A program made the translations under genes and the position numbers. The notes beneath the pieces were generated by a model. The model searched no databases. It was not told the origin of the DNA and saw only the letters and a list, made by a program, of their open reading frames with translations. From NCBI GenBank assembly GCA_002403175.1, contig DHHG01000161.1, positions 1 through 6,950 of the forward strand: DNA of 6,950 bases. Direction: 5' to 3'. How positions within the stretch are numbered: position 1 is the first letter of the stretch; each line of letters opens with the position of its first letter. This document shows, in pieces, positions 1-6,246 of this stretch. The DNA is from Syntrophaceae bacterium UBA4778. Lineage in GTDB: Bacteria; Desulfobacterota; Syntrophia; Syntrophales; UBA4778.

Positions 1-15
1 TACAATTTTCAGAAT

Positions 16-30
16 ACTGTTAATAACAGT
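16..30. repeat. Interrupted palindrome (operator-like dyad)
   Basis: Arms ACTGTTA and TAACAGT are separated by one base. It is short and could bind a dimeric regulator or be the base of a small hairpin. No adjacent gene start supports either role, so this is only a visible dyad. Confidence 0.3.
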
Positions 31-222
31 CAATTCATGCATAAAAATCCATTTTCGCGTATCATTCCGGATAGTTTGCGACACTTTTCTGTTCGATTAA
101 TCAGCATAGGCCGTGCCACGCATGACAAAAATAAGGTATGGTTTTTGATTTTATGTTTTTTATGGTGCGTCCCTAAGCTGGTAAGTGTTTGTGGCATGCG
201 TCAGAATGGCACACTACACCCC

Positions 223-251
223 TTGATTATTGGAATATATTCACAAATAAT
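223..251 (+). promoter_or_regulatory. Candidate sigma70-type promoter for the radical-SAM gene
   Basis: TTGATT (223-228) and AATAAT (246-251) are separated by 17 bp, which is a fair match to -35 and -10 boxes. The spacer contains the perfect palindrome GAATATATTC (233-242). Transcription would start near 258, about 70 bases before the proposed TTG start. The match is by eye; AT-rich DNA gives such matches by chance. Confidence 0.35.
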
Positions 252-279
252 GTCAGGATAGTGAAGCAAAATGGCACTT

Positions 280-292
280 ATTGTGTCACAAT
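280..292. promoter_or_regulatory. Palindrome upstream of the radical-SAM gene
   Basis: ATTGTG and CACAAT form a dyad around a single T, just downstream of the candidate promoter and 35 bases before the TTG start. The half-site TTGTG recalls CRP/FNR-family half-sites, but the spacing is too short for the classic CRP site (TGTGA-N6-TCACA). It could be an operator for an unidentified repressor. Confidence 0.3.
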
Positions 293-326
293 AGCAAAAA
301 TCGGGTAAAGAGTAAACGGCTTTGGC

Positions 327-1424
327 TTGAGACCAGTCCTTGGCTATTATATCCCGGGATTCCCCTCCCGCGCTTTTGACCAGGCTACTCGAAAATTTTG
401 CTCCTTTGGTGTCAAGAGTCCTAACACAACGGTCCTGATCAGCTTGACATCGGCCTGCACATTCCGTTGCGAACACTGCTACCAGCATCTCGACAAGGGT
501 GCCGATAGTCCGCTGGATCCGATTCTTGACGCCGCTTGTGAGTTGCAGGAAAGTGGTACCGCATTTTTCAATGTCGAGGGTGGCGATCCCTTCCTGGCCT
601 ATGAACGGTTGCGTCAGTTTTGCGAGGTCGTCGACGATCGCTCTGAAATATGGGTCAACAGTGCAGGCAAGGGTGTGACTCTTGAAAGACTTCTGGAGCT
701 AAAATCCCTTGGCCTTACTGCAGTAATGTTCAGTCTGCACAGCCACGATCCCGAGACGATGAATCGTTTTATGGGAAGACCGGATGCCTGGAAAACGATG
801 CAGAATGCCGTGGAGCTTTGTCATCAATCCGGGGTGGCCGTAGCTTTCAATAGTTGTTTGACCATTGAACAATTTGCCGACGGTACTTTCGAAGCAGTCA
901 TGGAACAAGCCCGCAAATTTGGTGCCTGCTTGATACAGCTTATCAAACCCAAAGCCGCAGGTAATTGGCTCAATAACCAGCACACTACCTTTTCGCCCGA
1001 TGTGCTGGCCAGCATCGTCAACAAAGTCTCTCTCTATAACAGCGGCCGCAAATACCGGAAATATCCCAGTATCAGCGCACAAATTGTCGAAGAAAGTCCG
1101 GAAGTGTTCGGTTGCACAGCCGGAGGTTCAGACCGATTCTACATCAATGCAGAAGGCGATGTGCAACCCTGCGAGTTCCTGAACATCAGCTTCGGCAATC
1201 TCAATCAGGAACCTTTTGGCAAAATTTTTGATCGCATGCGAAAAACGTTCGATCGACCTGGTGAAACCTGGCTTTGCGAGAAATACTCGGGCTATATCTC
1301 TCGCACCATGGAAGACAAAAAAATCGATAGGCTACCGCTATCACATGCCGAATCTCGCGAACTCTATGAGAACTGGGATCGTGGATCAGAAACAGAAATA
1401 TACAAGAAAATCAAGAAACGATAG
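327..1424 (+). CDS. Radical SAM protein with three-cysteine Twitch/SPASM-like C-terminal domain
   Basis: Predicted cytoplasmic radical-SAM enzyme of 365 residues. The radical-SAM motif CxxxCxxC is at C44, C48 and C51 (CTFRCEHCY) and would hold the 4Fe-4S cluster that cleaves S-adenosylmethionine. GGDP at 85-88 is the usual glycine-rich SAM-binding strand. Near the C-terminus C263-x13-G277-x4-C282 matches the first part of a SPASM/Twitch motif, and C317 is the only later cysteine. That suggests one auxiliary Fe-S cluster with three protein ligands, as in Twitch-type enzymes, rather than the full seven-cysteine SPASM. Family members modify peptides or make cofactors; the substrate here is not identifiable. 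The start is uncertain: the frame opens at 309 after a stop, the only initiation codon before the motif is TTG 327, and no good ribosome site is spaced for it. The N-terminus may be trimmed. The gene stands alone on the plus strand and is richer in G+C than the DNA around it. Confidence 0.85.
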   Translation: MRPVLGYYIPGFPSRAFDQATRKFCSFGVKSPNTTVLISLTSACTFRCEHCYQHLDKGADSPLDPILDAACELQESGTAFFNVEGGDPFLAYERLRQFCEVVDDRSEIWVNSAGKGVTLERLLELKSLGLTAVMFSLHSHDPETMNRFMGRPDAWKTMQNAVELCHQSGVAVAFNSCLTIEQFADGTFEAVMEQARKFGACLIQLIKPKAAGNWLNNQHTTFSPDVLASIVNKVSLYNSGRKYRKYPSISAQIVEESPEVFGCTAGGSDRFYINAEGDVQPCEFLNISFGNLNQEPFGKIFDRMRKTFDRPGETWLCEKYSGYISRTMEDKKIDRLPLSHAESRELYENWDRGSETEIYKKIKKR

Positions 1425-1445
1425 TTGTGCATTACCCACACAACT
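1423..1445 (+). terminator. Weak hairpin at the end of the radical-SAM gene
   Basis: AGTTGTG (1423-1429) pairs with CACAACT (1439-1445) around a 9-base loop and overlaps the TAG stop codon. No T tract follows, so it is a poor intrinsic terminator. It may only stabilise the 3' end of the message. Confidence 0.25.
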
Positions 1446-1973
1446 TGAATTCCAGATATCCCATATTTGTCTTGATATTTGAATGAACTTACCAGAAACA
1501 TCAGTAAGTTAAGATTGCCACAACAAATCTATTACAATCGGACGAGTATCTCAACCTTAGCTTACTACAATATAATCAAGCAGTTAACTCGAATACCTAG
1601 CAACACAAGAAGGTCATATTGATCTTTTGAGAAGCAAACATTTCCTGACAGGAAAATAAAAGGTAGAAGCCTCAGAATGTTCCTGAGTCTCCGTGATGGT
1701 CAGTGAGTATACGTACCAAACCTATTTTTCTATTTTTTTACTTGAGCTTTTGCTTTCGGTAAGTCATGTTTTGATGGTTTTTTGCTCGTCCAGCCTCAAC
1801 GGATGCGTAGTCGATATATACTCACTCACCAGAGGCGAGATTATTACAGAGATCGAAACCCTTTTTCATCAATATTCTGAAAAAGCAACTTGAGATGCAT
1901 CTGGCAAAAGTCTCGGTGCTTAAACAGACCGCCCGCTATAGACCTTGTGAAAGAGGATTACAGATCTAAGAGA
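1446..1973. other. AT-rich intergenic stretch with hairpins and a doubtful small ORF
   Basis: No gene can be supported with confidence. AACTTAC (1486-1492) and GTAAGTT (1504-1510) form a 7-bp hairpin without a T tract. The 10-bp arms AGTGAGTATA (1702-1711) and TATACTCACT (1817-1826) form an inverted repeat 105 bp apart. A GTG-started plus-strand frame (1693-1893, 66 codons) lacks a ribosome site. Its last 24 or so codons, ending RGEIITEIETLFHQYSEKAT, look more protein-like than its hydrophobic front half, so it might be the tail of a decayed gene. Confidence 0.35.
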
Positions 1974-2453
1974 TTAACACTGTCCTTTGTCGCTAAGAGA
2001 TGTCACGTCATCTCCTACAATTATGTGATCCAGCACCAGAACATCTACAAGCAACAATATGTTTTTTAACATGCGAGTGATCTCAATGTCTTGTCGTGTT
2101 GGACTACTACTCCCTGAAGGATGGTTGTGGGCCAAAATAACTGAGGCGGCATTTAGACGTAGGGCTTCTTTGACCACCTCGCGAGGGTGAACAACTGTAG
2201 AATCGATAGTACCAAAAAACATTTCTGTCCATTTAATAATCCTGTGGTCACAGTCTAAAAACAGACAACCGAAGACCTCATGCTGTTTTTTTATGAGAAG
2301 GGTGGAGATCGCCTCCTTTGCATCTTCTGTCGATCCAATACAATCAGTTCCTTTTTTCAAAGCAGCACGAGTGCGACAACGACCTTCTTTGATGATCATT
2401 TTTGACGTTGCAGGGGTATATTGTCCCTGTTCGTTTTGGATAAACAATATCAT
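1974..2453 (-). CDS. RadC family protein (JAMM/MPN-like, DUF2466), element-type short form
   Basis: 159-residue protein with the complete RadC/JAMM metalloprotease-like signature. E59 lies in the strand before GCLFLD, H109-N110-H111-P112-S113-G114 is the metal-binding loop, and D122 lies 11 residues after the second histidine. The tail LDHIIVGDD...SLSDKG is the normal RadC ending, so the protein is complete. It lacks the N-terminal helix-hairpin-helix region of chromosomal RadC and has the size of the short YeeS-like proteins found on plasmids, prophages and islands. Their biochemical role is not established; despite the name, a direct repair function is doubtful. ATG 2453 is preceded by GAGGT six bases upstream (2460-2464), a good ribosome site. 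It is the last leftward gene of the block and lies about 500 bp from the AlpA-like gene, so it probably has its own promoter. Confidence 0.9.
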   Translation of the reverse strand: MILFIQNEQGQYTPATSKMIIKEGRCRTRAALKKGTDCIGSTEDAKEAISTLLIKKQHEVFGCLFLDCDHRIIKWTEMFFGTIDSTVVHPREVVKEALRLNAASVILAHNHPSGSSSPTRQDIEITRMLKNILLLVDVLVLDHIIVGDDVTSLSDKGQC

Positions 2454-2791
2454 GGCCTCACCTCATTAGGCATCAAAGTAAAAGACCATGCCAAGGACAA
2501 GAAAAATGCTGCGCTCCGATTAGACTTTATGTGAAATTGGTTATTATTCGTATTTTATTGGGGGGATTACCCATTCTCTTTTTTCTCCATCAAAAATCAT
2601 AACTTAGTTACATGTTGTGGTCCGACGCACCAATCTAATTACTGATTCTGACATATTTCTCATATTTCCAACAAACGGAAATTTTTTTGTGGTTGGAATC
2701 AAAAAAAAGAACTTTCTGTTGTGATCCTATTTGTTTATATGCTGATTTCCAGGGTAAATATCAGCACCATGTTTGATCCAAACCTCTATTT
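2454..2791. other. AT-rich intergenic DNA upstream of radC
   Basis: No reading frame is supported. The radC promoter should lie here on the minus strand; the best I see is a weak TTGTCC-N17-TTTGAT. TTCCAAC (2666-2672) and GTTGGAA (2692-2698) form an inverted repeat. Nested in it, ATTTCC (2664-2669) and GGAAAT (2677-2682) are followed by a run of T, which resembles a weak plus-strand terminator with no obvious gene before it. Confidence 0.3.
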
Positions 2792-2851
2792 ATGGTCATG
2801 GCCGGTCTCCTTGCGTTTTCTCGCAATTTTCACGGCCAGGCCCCAGTCCAT
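2792..2851 (+). repeat. Nested inverted repeat (hairpin or cruciform)
   Basis: Three layers of complementarity share one centre: ATGG (2792-2795) with CCAT (2848-2851), TGGCCG (2799-2804) with CGGCCA (2833-2838), and TTGCG (2811-2815) with CGCAA (2822-2826). The two flanks between the inner and middle stems are six bases each. Such nesting suggests a folded RNA or a protein-binding DNA structure. It lies just before the terminator at 2914-2957. Confidence 0.4.
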
Positions 2852-2913
2852 GAAAAAAGTTTATCTGGTTGTTTTTGTATGTGAATAATGCCATGATATT
2901 TCTGTTCTGAGAG

Positions 2914-2957
2914 AGCGACTTCCGGCCTGCCAGCCAACTCAAGGGAAGTCGCTTTTT
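2914..2957 (+). terminator. Strong intrinsic terminator, plus strand
   Basis: AGCGACTTCC (2914-2923) pairs perfectly with GGAAGTCGCT (2944-2953) and is followed at once by TTTTT (2953-2957). The 20-base loop could fold further (GGC 2924-2926 with GCC 2933-2935). It reads on the plus strand, opposite to the AlpA-like gene whose stop is 2970-2972. No plus-strand protein gene precedes it, so the terminated transcript may be a small RNA beginning upstream of 2792. A weak TTGTTT-N18-TAAATA (2731-2760) is the only promoter-like sequence I see. Confidence 0.6.
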
Positions 2958-2969
2958 CGTGTCCTGTCA

Positions 2970-3185
2970 TTAAAGTGGCACATTTTGTTTCTGCAGGTCA
3001 TCTGAGGTAGAAATCCGCCTCGCTTCCATGAATGCCACAACATCATCGACCAAATATCTCACTGATTTTCCATTTTTCACGTAAGGAAAACCACGTCCAT
3101 GAAACCGATCGTTCCGTAGGGTTTGTAATTTCCGTCCTGTCATCGCCTCAACTTCTTTTTCACTAATCCATTTTTTTTCTGCCAT
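2970..3185 (-). CDS. AlpA/excisionase-like helix-turn-helix protein (HTH_17 type)
   Basis: 71-residue protein, essentially one winged-helix DNA-binding domain of the MerR-like excisionase/AlpA type. WISEKEVEAMTGRK is the first helix-turn, TLRNDR the recognition helix, then G-R-G-F-P and K-N-G-K-S-V-R-Y form the wing, and DVVAFMEARR closes the fold. Proteins of this kind regulate or help excision of integrative elements and usually sit with a tyrosine recombinase, as here. AAGGAG lies 8 bases before ATG 3185; GTG 3188 directly upstream is possible but closer to the ribosome site, so ATG is preferred. The region upstream holds a palindrome and G-rich repeats that may be its operator. The short polar tail after the domain is not recognised. 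Confidence 0.85.
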   Translation of the reverse strand: MAEKKWISEKEVEAMTGRKLQTLRNDRFHGRGFPYVKNGKSVRYLVDDVVAFMEARRISTSDDLQKQNVPL

Positions 3186-3221
3186 CACATATTCTCCTTA
3201 TGTTGAATAATATAAAACCCA

Positions 3222-3237
3222 ATATCCTGTTGGATAT
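3222..3237. promoter_or_regulatory. Palindrome upstream of the AlpA-like gene
   Basis: ATATCC (3222-3227) and GGATAT (3232-3237) flank TGTT. It lies 37 bases upstream of the ATG, next to AT-rich sequence able to serve as a -10 box (TATATT on the minus strand). A dyad there fits an operator for an autoregulating HTH protein; I could not find a good -35 box. Confidence 0.4.
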
Positions 3238-3239
3238 GC

Positions 3240-3344
3240 GGGGATAATTACACAATCAAAAAAAAGCTGCAGAAGCAAAAACGGGGATAAATTGGGGAAA
3301 ACAGAGAGGTGATACAGGGGGATATTAGGGGTAAATTGGGGAAG
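3240..3344. repeat. G-rich iteron-like direct repeats
   Basis: GGGGATAAATTGGGGAA (3283-3299) recurs as GGGGTAAATTGGGGAA (3328-3343), starts 45 bp apart. Related boxes are GGGGATAATTA (3240-3250) and GGGGATATTA (3318-3327). All read in the same direction and fill the gap between the AlpA-like gene start and the end of the 247-residue HTH gene. Possible roles are binding sites for the AlpA-like protein, recombinase arm-type sites or replication iterons; the sequence does not decide between them. Confidence 0.55.
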
Positions 3345-3358
3345 ATAAGGGAGTGTAG

Positions 3359-4102
3359 TTATTTTTTATTGTTTCGCAACATCCAAGCATTTAATTCAGA
3401 CGGTAATGCCGTCACTGTCCCTGTACCGACTGACGACGCGGGAAAATCCTTATCACGTTTTCTCCAAAGCTTAATGGTTTTTGCGTGGACTCCACAATAC
3501 TTCGCTATCGTCTCTAAGGTTCGCAACGGTTTTTCTTTTTCTCTCAATGTGATGGACATATCTTTTGGGGCGACAGGTTCAACAGGAATTGGAGATTTCG
3601 AATTCGTATTACTTGAATGTAACATTTTTAACAGACTAAAATTCCAGTCATTAACCAAAATGTTATCTCTTGAAACTTCCACTTTCTTAATCAAAGGAAC
3701 GAGCCTTTCAGGATACTCAAGCGAGCGAAAACTAACGCCCCCATTTGGGTCTTCGGTATTGACATATGGATCTATTTCGTATGATTGCCCAGCAGGACGC
3801 GATTCCAATGCTATATATTGATCGCGTCTTTCTATAAAAGAGGAAAGGTAAACAGGCTTCAAATTTACTAAAATCATTGGCACGTCAACAGGCCGAATAT
3901 CAAGGAGGCCATTCCATTCTCTGAGACCTCCCAAGACATGTTCAGTACTCCTTTTCCAAAGCAAACCTGTATACCAAAATGACAAAAAAACATCTGTATA
4001 GTCGTTGAAAAAAGAACCATCATTATTGCTAAGCATTGCTTTGCGTAAAATATCGTTCTCGGTTGTCTGTATTTTATCGGCCGTCTCTTTGAGAAAATAC
4101 AC
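3359..4102 (-). CDS. Unknown protein with C-terminal helix-turn-helix domain
   Basis: 247-residue protein. Residues about 192-243 (RTLETIAKYCGVHAKTI, then KLWRKRDKDFP, then ALPSELNAWM) form a helix-turn-helix/wing pattern like that of phage and island DNA-binding proteins that select a site via an AlpA-like fold. The N-terminus YFLKETADKIQTTENDILRK also looks like a degenerate helix-turn-helix of the same class. The middle (about 40-165), with repeated W and Y residues, is not recognised; 165-190 is a proline- and serine-rich linker. No membrane segment is seen. The proposed start is GTG 4102: the frame opens only four codons earlier after TAG, and the ribosome site is weak. The N-terminus could therefore be slightly damaged. 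It reads in the same direction as the integrase and the AlpA-like gene, which suggests a regulatory or replication role on the element; this is inference. Confidence 0.7.
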   Translation of the reverse strand: MYFLKETADKIQTTENDILRKAMLSNNDGSFFNDYTDVFLSFWYTGLLWKRSTEHVLGGLREWNGLLDIRPVDVPMILVNLKPVYLSSFIERRDQYIALESRPAGQSYEIDPYVNTEDPNGGVSFRSLEYPERLVPLIKKVEVSRDNILVNDWNFSLLKMLHSSNTNSKSPIPVEPVAPKDMSITLREKEKPLRTLETIAKYCGVHAKTIKLWRKRDKDFPASSVGTGTVTALPSELNAWMLRNNKK

Positions 4103-4111
4103 TATATCCCA

Positions 4112-4423
4112 ACCCTATTTGGATAATTGCCTTGATATAGAAATCGAACTGGTAGGCCGTCAAGGTTACGGCTTTTCGGGAGTACCCTATCCAGCTTGAA
4201 AACCGATTATAATGGGTCGTTTTTTGGTTACCCTTCTTGAGCCCCAGTTATCCCCTGCATGATCAAATTGTCAATTTAATTCTCAAAAAACATGGCAAAG
4301 ATTTCTTACTCTCAATGCTCAACAAAAGTAATCTACTTGTGCTGCTCGAAATTGAGACAGATGGTTGTGGTAGGAAGTGCGGTGTGAGGATTCGGGTCAA
4401 TCATCCTCGGGCAGCAGGAGGAA
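4112..4423. other. Intergenic stretch between HTH gene and decayed frame
   Basis: No gene is supported. A TTG-started plus-strand frame (4237-4524) encodes HDQIVNLILKKHGKDF and LLVLLEIETDGCG, which look protein-like, but the rest does not and there is no ribosome site. The TATAAT at 4207-4212 has no partner -35 box at the right distance. On the minus strand, stops are frequent. Confidence 0.3.
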
Positions 4424-4651
<228 letters not shown>

Positions 4652-4697
4652 TCATTCTGGAATAAATATTATAATTTCAGATTTGAATCCACGTTGC

Positions 4698-5867
4698 TTA
4701 TCCATTATTCAATTTCTGTGGAAGTGGGACTATTGTTGAGCAATTTTGATTTATTGCATCATTGATTATGTCCCCGGCCAGGTCTGCCGCTTGTCTCAAT
4801 GCATCATCTCTTAAATGAGCATATCGTTGCGTCATAACAGGAGACTTATGAGTCATAAGTCTTTGCAGGGTGTAGATGTCAACCTTTCCACTACTGGCCA
4901 GCATTGAGGCATAGGTATGACGCAAACCGTGCAGAGGTCTGAAATCATCAGAGAGCCCCGCAGCTTTTTTGATCTTGTTGACCGCCTTGTTGATATCCAC
5001 CCTCTGAGCACCACCCTTGCCGGGGAAAACATACTCGCTTATCGGTGTCATACTGGTCAGTATCATCCTGGCCCCATCATTCAGCGGGATTTTTTGTCCC
5101 TTGTTGCCCTTGGGATCGCGAAGAAAGATAAAACCCCGCTCAAAATCAATATCAGCCCATTGCAGCTTGAATAATTCTCCACGCCTCATGCCGGTATAAA
5201 GGGCCATCCTCATGATACCAGAAGCAATAATGTCTGTAGATTCATCAAGAGCCTGCAGGAGGGCTGAGAGTTGATCAGGTGACAAGTCTTCTGTCTTTTC
5301 ATTATCAACCTTTGGCATCTCAATCTTAAAATTGATACTCTCGCAAAGATTATTGTTTGTGCTAAAATTGATAACGCGTCGCAAAAGTTCCAAAACATTC
5401 TTGACGGTGCCGGGGGATTTCTTTTTGAGGAGGGAAACACGCAATCGATGAATATCAAGGGCAATTAACTCGGAAGGCTGCTTGTCACCAAAGGACGGAA
5501 AAAGATAAAGCTTAAATCGATTTTCATCCGTAACAATACCCTTCAAGTTCGTCTTGCATTTTTTGTATTCTGCCCATAAACGAGAGATTGTCCATTTGTT
5601 CTGTTCGGCCTGCTTCACTGCCATCTCAGCCTGTCTCTTTTGAGTATTGCTTTCCTGCTTGCCCTCAATCCTCGACGATCTGATCCCCGCTGCCCTGGCC
5701 GGTGTCATGTCGTCCTGATATTGCCGTCCCGCCTTTTCCTCAACAACCTTCCCCTCACGCCGATAACGGATATAATAAATTTTCTCAATTTTTTTACTAC
5801 CGACTGCTGGAGCCTCAACAAAATAAACACCGGGATAACTGGTAGCCGTCCTTGTCTGTCTTGGCAT
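4698..5867 (-). CDS. int: Tyrosine recombinase (phage-type site-specific integrase)
   Basis: Complete 389-residue integrase that would join the element to its tRNA attachment site by strand exchange through a covalent tyrosine intermediate. Residues 1-70 (YPGVYFVE, YYIRYRREGK) form a beta-strand arm-type DNA-binding domain, about 90-175 is the helical SAM-like core-binding domain, and about 190-360 is the catalytic domain. The catalytic set is intact: R228 in TGMRRGEL, a lysine in the DPKGNKGQKIPL hairpin (K253 or K256), H313 and R316 in LHGLRHTYAS, H340 in THKS and the nucleophile Y349 in RYAH. ATG 5867 is preceded by GGGGAG at 7 bases. A strong promoter and three tandem repeats lie upstream, and the tRNA-fMet scar lies about 190 bp away, as expected for an integrase beside its own attachment site. 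Confidence 0.95.
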   Translation of the reverse strand: MPRQTRTATSYPGVYFVEAPAVGSKKIEKIYYIRYRREGKVVEEKAGRQYQDDMTPARAAGIRSSRIEGKQESNTQKRQAEMAVKQAEQNKWTISRLWAEYKKCKTNLKGIVTDENRFKLYLFPSFGDKQPSELIALDIHRLRVSLLKKKSPGTVKNVLELLRRVINFSTNNNLCESINFKIEMPKVDNEKTEDLSPDQLSALLQALDESTDIIASGIMRMALYTGMRRGELFKLQWADIDFERGFIFLRDPKGNKGQKIPLNDGARMILTSMTPISEYVFPGKGGAQRVDINKAVNKIKKAAGLSDDFRPLHGLRHTYASMLASSGKVDIYTLQRLMTHKSPVMTQRYAHLRDDALRQAADLAGDIINDAINQNCSTIVPLPQKLNNG

Positions 5868-5900
5868 TTTCTAACTCCCCATTCATTTTTTTATGCCGAC

Positions 5901-5936
5901 TTCCCCCACACTTTCCCCCACACTCTCCCCCACACA
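5901..5936. repeat. Three tandem 12-bp repeats in the integrase leader
   Basis: Units TTCCCCCACACT (5901-5912), TTCCCCCACACT (5913-5924) and CTCCCCCACACA (5925-5936) repeat with an exact 12-bp period, close to one helical turn. They occupy the space between the integrase -10 box and its ribosome site. Position and phase fit arm-type sites bound by the integrase N-terminal domain, or an operator that lets integrase or an accessory factor shut down its own gene. Confidence 0.75.
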
Positions 5937-5942
5937 TTTGAC

Positions 5943-5971
5943 ATATTACAGGGTAAAATCGAGTAAGTCAA
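5943..5971 (-). promoter_or_regulatory. Integrase promoter (sigma70-type)
   Basis: Read on the minus strand, TTGACT (5971-5966) and TAATAT (5948-5943) are separated by exactly 17 bp, a close match to the housekeeping consensus. Transcription would begin near 5936, at the edge of the triple repeat, about 70 bases before the integrase ATG. Confidence 0.65.
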
Positions 5972-5984
5972 GAAACAGACAACC

Positions 5985-6004
5985 CCAATAAAAACCAATA
6001 AAAA
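5985..6004. repeat. Tandem 10-bp repeat between integrase promoter and tRNA scar
   Basis: CCAATAAAAA occurs twice back to back (5985-5994 and 5995-6004). The A-runs are phased by one helical turn, so this DNA may be bent. In attachment regions such sites can bind an architectural protein (IHF-like) or integrase arms; here that is inference. Confidence 0.45.
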
Positions 6005-6054
6005 CAAGAGATAAAGGACAATCAGGTAAAACCAGGGAAGTTAAAGTTTTTGTT

Positions 6055-6099
6055 CTCATAACCCGAAGGTCAGAGGTTCAAATCCTCTCCCCGCTACCA
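6055..6099 (+). other. Attachment site scar: 3' half of initiator tRNA-Met (CAT), attR
   Basis: Every base fits tRNA numbering 32-76: anticodon loop CTCATAA (6055-6061, anticodon CAT), stem 3' side CCCGA, variable loop AGGTC, T-stem AGAGG with CCTCT around TTCAAAT, acceptor strand CCCCGCT, A73 and an encoded CCA. Loop CTCATAA followed by CCC is typical of bacterial initiator tRNA. The 5' half is missing: the bases before the loop cannot pair with CCCGA, so this is not a functional tRNA. A tRNA 3' half beside an integrase is the classic scar left when an element recreates the tRNA at its other end. The orientation puts the element to the left. The reconstituted tRNA-fMet is not in this window. 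Confidence 0.85.
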
Positions 6100-6107
6100 A
6101 CAAATTC

Positions 6108-6144
6108 AAGGGGTTACAAGTTAAATGCTTGTAACCCCTTTTTT
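6108..6144 (+). terminator. Terminator of the original tRNA-fMet gene
   Basis: AAGGGGTTACAAG (6108-6120) pairs perfectly with CTTGTAACCCCTT (6128-6140) around the 7-base loop TTAAATG, with T6 at 6139-6144. It begins 9 bases after CCA, as expected for the terminator that once served the whole tRNA gene. Confidence 0.85.
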
Positions 6145-6156
6145 GTTTCAAAAATC

Positions 6157-6175
6157 TGTAACCGCATTGTAACCG
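6157..6175. repeat. Direct repeats TGTAACCG, 11 bp apart
   Basis: TGTAACCG occurs at 6157-6164 and 6168-6175, one helical turn apart; TGTAACC also lies in the terminator's right arm (6130-6136) and is mirrored in its left arm. The phased pair sits 16 bases before the second tRNA half, where an element's arm-type sites would be expected. Confidence 0.45.
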
Positions 6176-6190
6176 TATTTGTTTGACGAC

Positions 6191-6232
6191 CTCCGAAGCA
6201 AAAGGTCGGGCGTTTGAATCGCCTCCCGTCCA
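6191..6232 (+). other. Second tRNA 3' half, best read as tRNA-Arg (CCG); possible second attachment scar
   Basis: Fits tRNA positions 32-73: anticodon loop CTCCGAA (6191-6197, anticodon CCG), stem 3' side GCAAA, variable loop AGGTC, T-stem GGGCG with CGCCT around TTTGAAT, acceptor strand CCCGTCC and A73, then CAA instead of CCA. CTCCGAA is the usual loop of tRNA-Arg(CCG). The 5' half is absent, since TTTGC is not found before the loop. C56 of the T-loop is T and CCA is lost, so it is decaying or was never selected as a tRNA. The amino-acid identity rests on the anticodon alone. Confidence 0.65.
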
Positions 6233-6246
6233 CAAAATAAATTAAA

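Noticed and set aside
37..261. 74-codon plus-strand ATG frame that could be a precursor peptide for the radical-SAM enzyme
   Set aside because: No ribosome site, no leader/core pattern, mixed hydrophobic content, and it overlaps the candidate promoter and palindromes; judged a chance frame.
272..290. TGGCAC in the radical-SAM leader as part of a sigma54 promoter
   Set aside because: The GC element of a -12 box (TTGC) is not found at the required five-base spacing.
1693..1893. 66-codon GTG frame with a protein-like tail
   Set aside because: No ribosome site and an unconvincing front half; described only within the intergenic entry.
2850..2888. ATG frame of 12 codons (MKKVYLVVFVCE) before the strong terminator, possibly a leader peptide
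   Set aside because: No ribosome site and no downstream plus-strand gene for it to attenuate.
6055..6232. Functional tRNA genes
   Set aside because: Both lack the acceptor 5' strand, D-arm and anticodon-stem 5' side; only 3' halves are present.
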